Of a stretch of 64,000 nucleotides of DNA, positions 63,359 through 64,000 are shown one piece after another. The notes beneath the pieces are model-generated. The model had not been told where the DNA came from. It did not search any database and saw nothing but the letters and a program-made list of their open reading frames with translations. Positions within the stretch are counted from its first letter, which is position 1. Every line of letters begins with the position of its first letter. A program made the translations under genes and the position numbers. Source of the DNA: Halapricum desulfuricans (GTDB lineage: Archaea; Halobacteriota; Halobacteria; Halobacteriales; Haloarculaceae); the NCBI RefSeq assembly GCF_017094465.1, contig NZ_CP064791.1, forward strand, positions 1,116,001 through 1,180,000. The letters are read 5' to 3'.

Positions 63359-64000
63359 GTGTCTGTCAGTAGCTCAGTGAGGGCCTCGACCACCTGATCG
63401 GCCTCGGATTCGGTGATCGTCAGCGGCGGAAGCAGCCGGATCACGGTCCGGCCCGCCGGCAGTGCCAGGATCCGGTGATCCATCGCCAGTTGCTTCAGAT
63501 AGCGGTTCGCGCCGCGTTTGACCTCGACACCGATCATCAGTCCTTCCCCGCGCACGTCGCGCACGTCGTCGCCGAGCGCGGCTTCGAGTTCGTCCTGGAG
63601 ATACTGACCGACCTTGCCGGCGTGAGCGGGGATCTCCTCTTCGACCATCGTCGAGACCGTCGCACCCGCGGCAGCGGAGATGACCGGCCCGCCCGAGAAC
63701 GTCGAGGCGTGGCTGCCGTAGTTCTCAGCGACCCAGTCGCGTACGAGCGTCGCGCCGACCGGGAAGCCGTTGCCCAGCCCCTTCGCCGAGGTGAGCATGT
63801 CGGGCACGACGCCGATCTGTTCGGCGGCCCACAGCGTCCCGGTCCGTCCCATACCCGTCTGGACCTCATCGAAGATCAGCGCCGCTCCGGCCTCCTCGGT
63901 GATCTCGCGGGCGTCCTGCAGGAACTGTCGGGTGGCGGGGTTGATCCCGCCCTCGCCCTGGACCGGTTCGACGATAAACGCCGCAGTGTCCTCGTCGACG
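63355..64000 (-). CDS. argD: acetylornithine/[LysW]-aminoadipate-semialdehyde aminotransferase, C-terminal part
   Basis: The gene runs off the right edge; 214 residues of its C-terminus are visible. FIVEPVQGEGG, DEVQTGMGRTG and the PLP-lysine motif SAKGLGNGFPVGA identify a class III aminotransferase of the ArgD/LysJ branch, followed by STFSGGPVISAAAGATV. It transaminates the LysW-bound semialdehyde to LysW-ornithine or LysW-lysine. It is co-transcribed with lysK and argF. Confidence 0.93.
   Translation of the reverse strand, partial: VDEDTAAFIVEPVQGEGGINPATRQFLQDAREITEEAGAALIFDEVQTGMGRTGTLWAAEQIGVVPDMLTSAKGLGNGFPVGATLVRDWVAENYGSHASTFSGGPVISAAAGATVSTMVEEEIPAHAGKVGQYLQDELEAALGDDVRDVRGEGLMIGVEVKRGANRYLKQLAMDHRILALPAGRTVIRLLPPLTITESEADQVVEALTELLTDT

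Overview
The window is chromosomal DNA from a halophilic archaeon (class Halobacteria). The proteins are rich in Asp and Glu. RNA polymerase subunits B and A are each split (B''/B', A'/A''), translation-linked genes are of archaeal type (fibrillarin/Nop5, NusA-like KH protein, UPF0179, PAC2), amino-acid genes are of the LysW-carrier type, and many genes start with an ATG about 25-30 nt behind a TATA box, as expected for leaderless haloarchaeal mRNAs. The genus cannot be fixed from the sequence; a member of the Haloarculaceae is only a guess.

Layout. 1-5.9 kb: end of a GH13 glycosidase, a small membrane protein, a solitary sdhA, a glutamate-cysteine ligase, and the flpA-nop5 pair of the box C/D RNA methylation machine. 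6-8.4 kb: a PIN/ribbon-helix-helix pair, a one-spacer CRISPR remnant, and truD. 8.5-12 kb: korAB (2-oxoacid:ferredoxin oxidoreductase) with a divergent flavin reductase-like gene, then a hairpin-rich intergenic stretch. 12-17 kb: a CofE-like ligase, a small HTH protein, a metallo-beta-lactamase-fold hydrolase with a duplicated 3' end, a universal stress protein and a Tat lipoprotein. 17-27 kb: rpoH-rpoB2-rpoB1-rpoA1-rpoA2-nusA; rpoA2 carries a 491-residue LAGLIDADG intein in the trigger-loop region. 27-31.7 kb: acyl-CoA synthetase, photolyase, a frameshifted YjbQ gene, a second stress protein. 31.7-39.3 kb: a tightly overlapped operon of two PrkA-type kinases, a DUF444 VWA protein and SpoVR. 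39.7-45.7 kb: UPF0179, a zinc carboxypeptidase-like hydrolase, S-adenosylhomocysteine hydrolase, a repeat-rich secreted protein and a MATE exporter with an operator-like palindrome. 45.7-48.5 kb: an AT-richer accessory stretch with small membrane and zinc-finger proteins, an FG-GAP Tat lipoprotein and an inverted-repeat pair. 48.5-59.3 kb: a mostly ordinary gene block (SAH/MTA-type deaminase, hisG, cheC, ctaA, malic enzyme-PTA fusion, esterase lipoprotein, HAD, EamA, SRPBCC, PAC2). 59.3-61 kb: an IS1341-type (IS200/IS605) element with an intact TnpB and probable omega RNA. 61-64 kb: argF, lysK and argD/lysJ, with the 3' end of argF repeated in perfect 167-bp units.

The most unusual signal is recurrent. 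At three unrelated loci (metallo-hydrolase at 14.4 kb, YjbQ at 30.6 kb, argF at 61.2 kb) the 3' end of a gene is duplicated just past its stop codon. At two of these the copies are separated by a similar 46-61 bp inverted-repeat element with T-runs on one side and A-runs on the other. This could be a small mobile or recombinogenic terminator-like element, or a repeated outcome of recombination at terminators.
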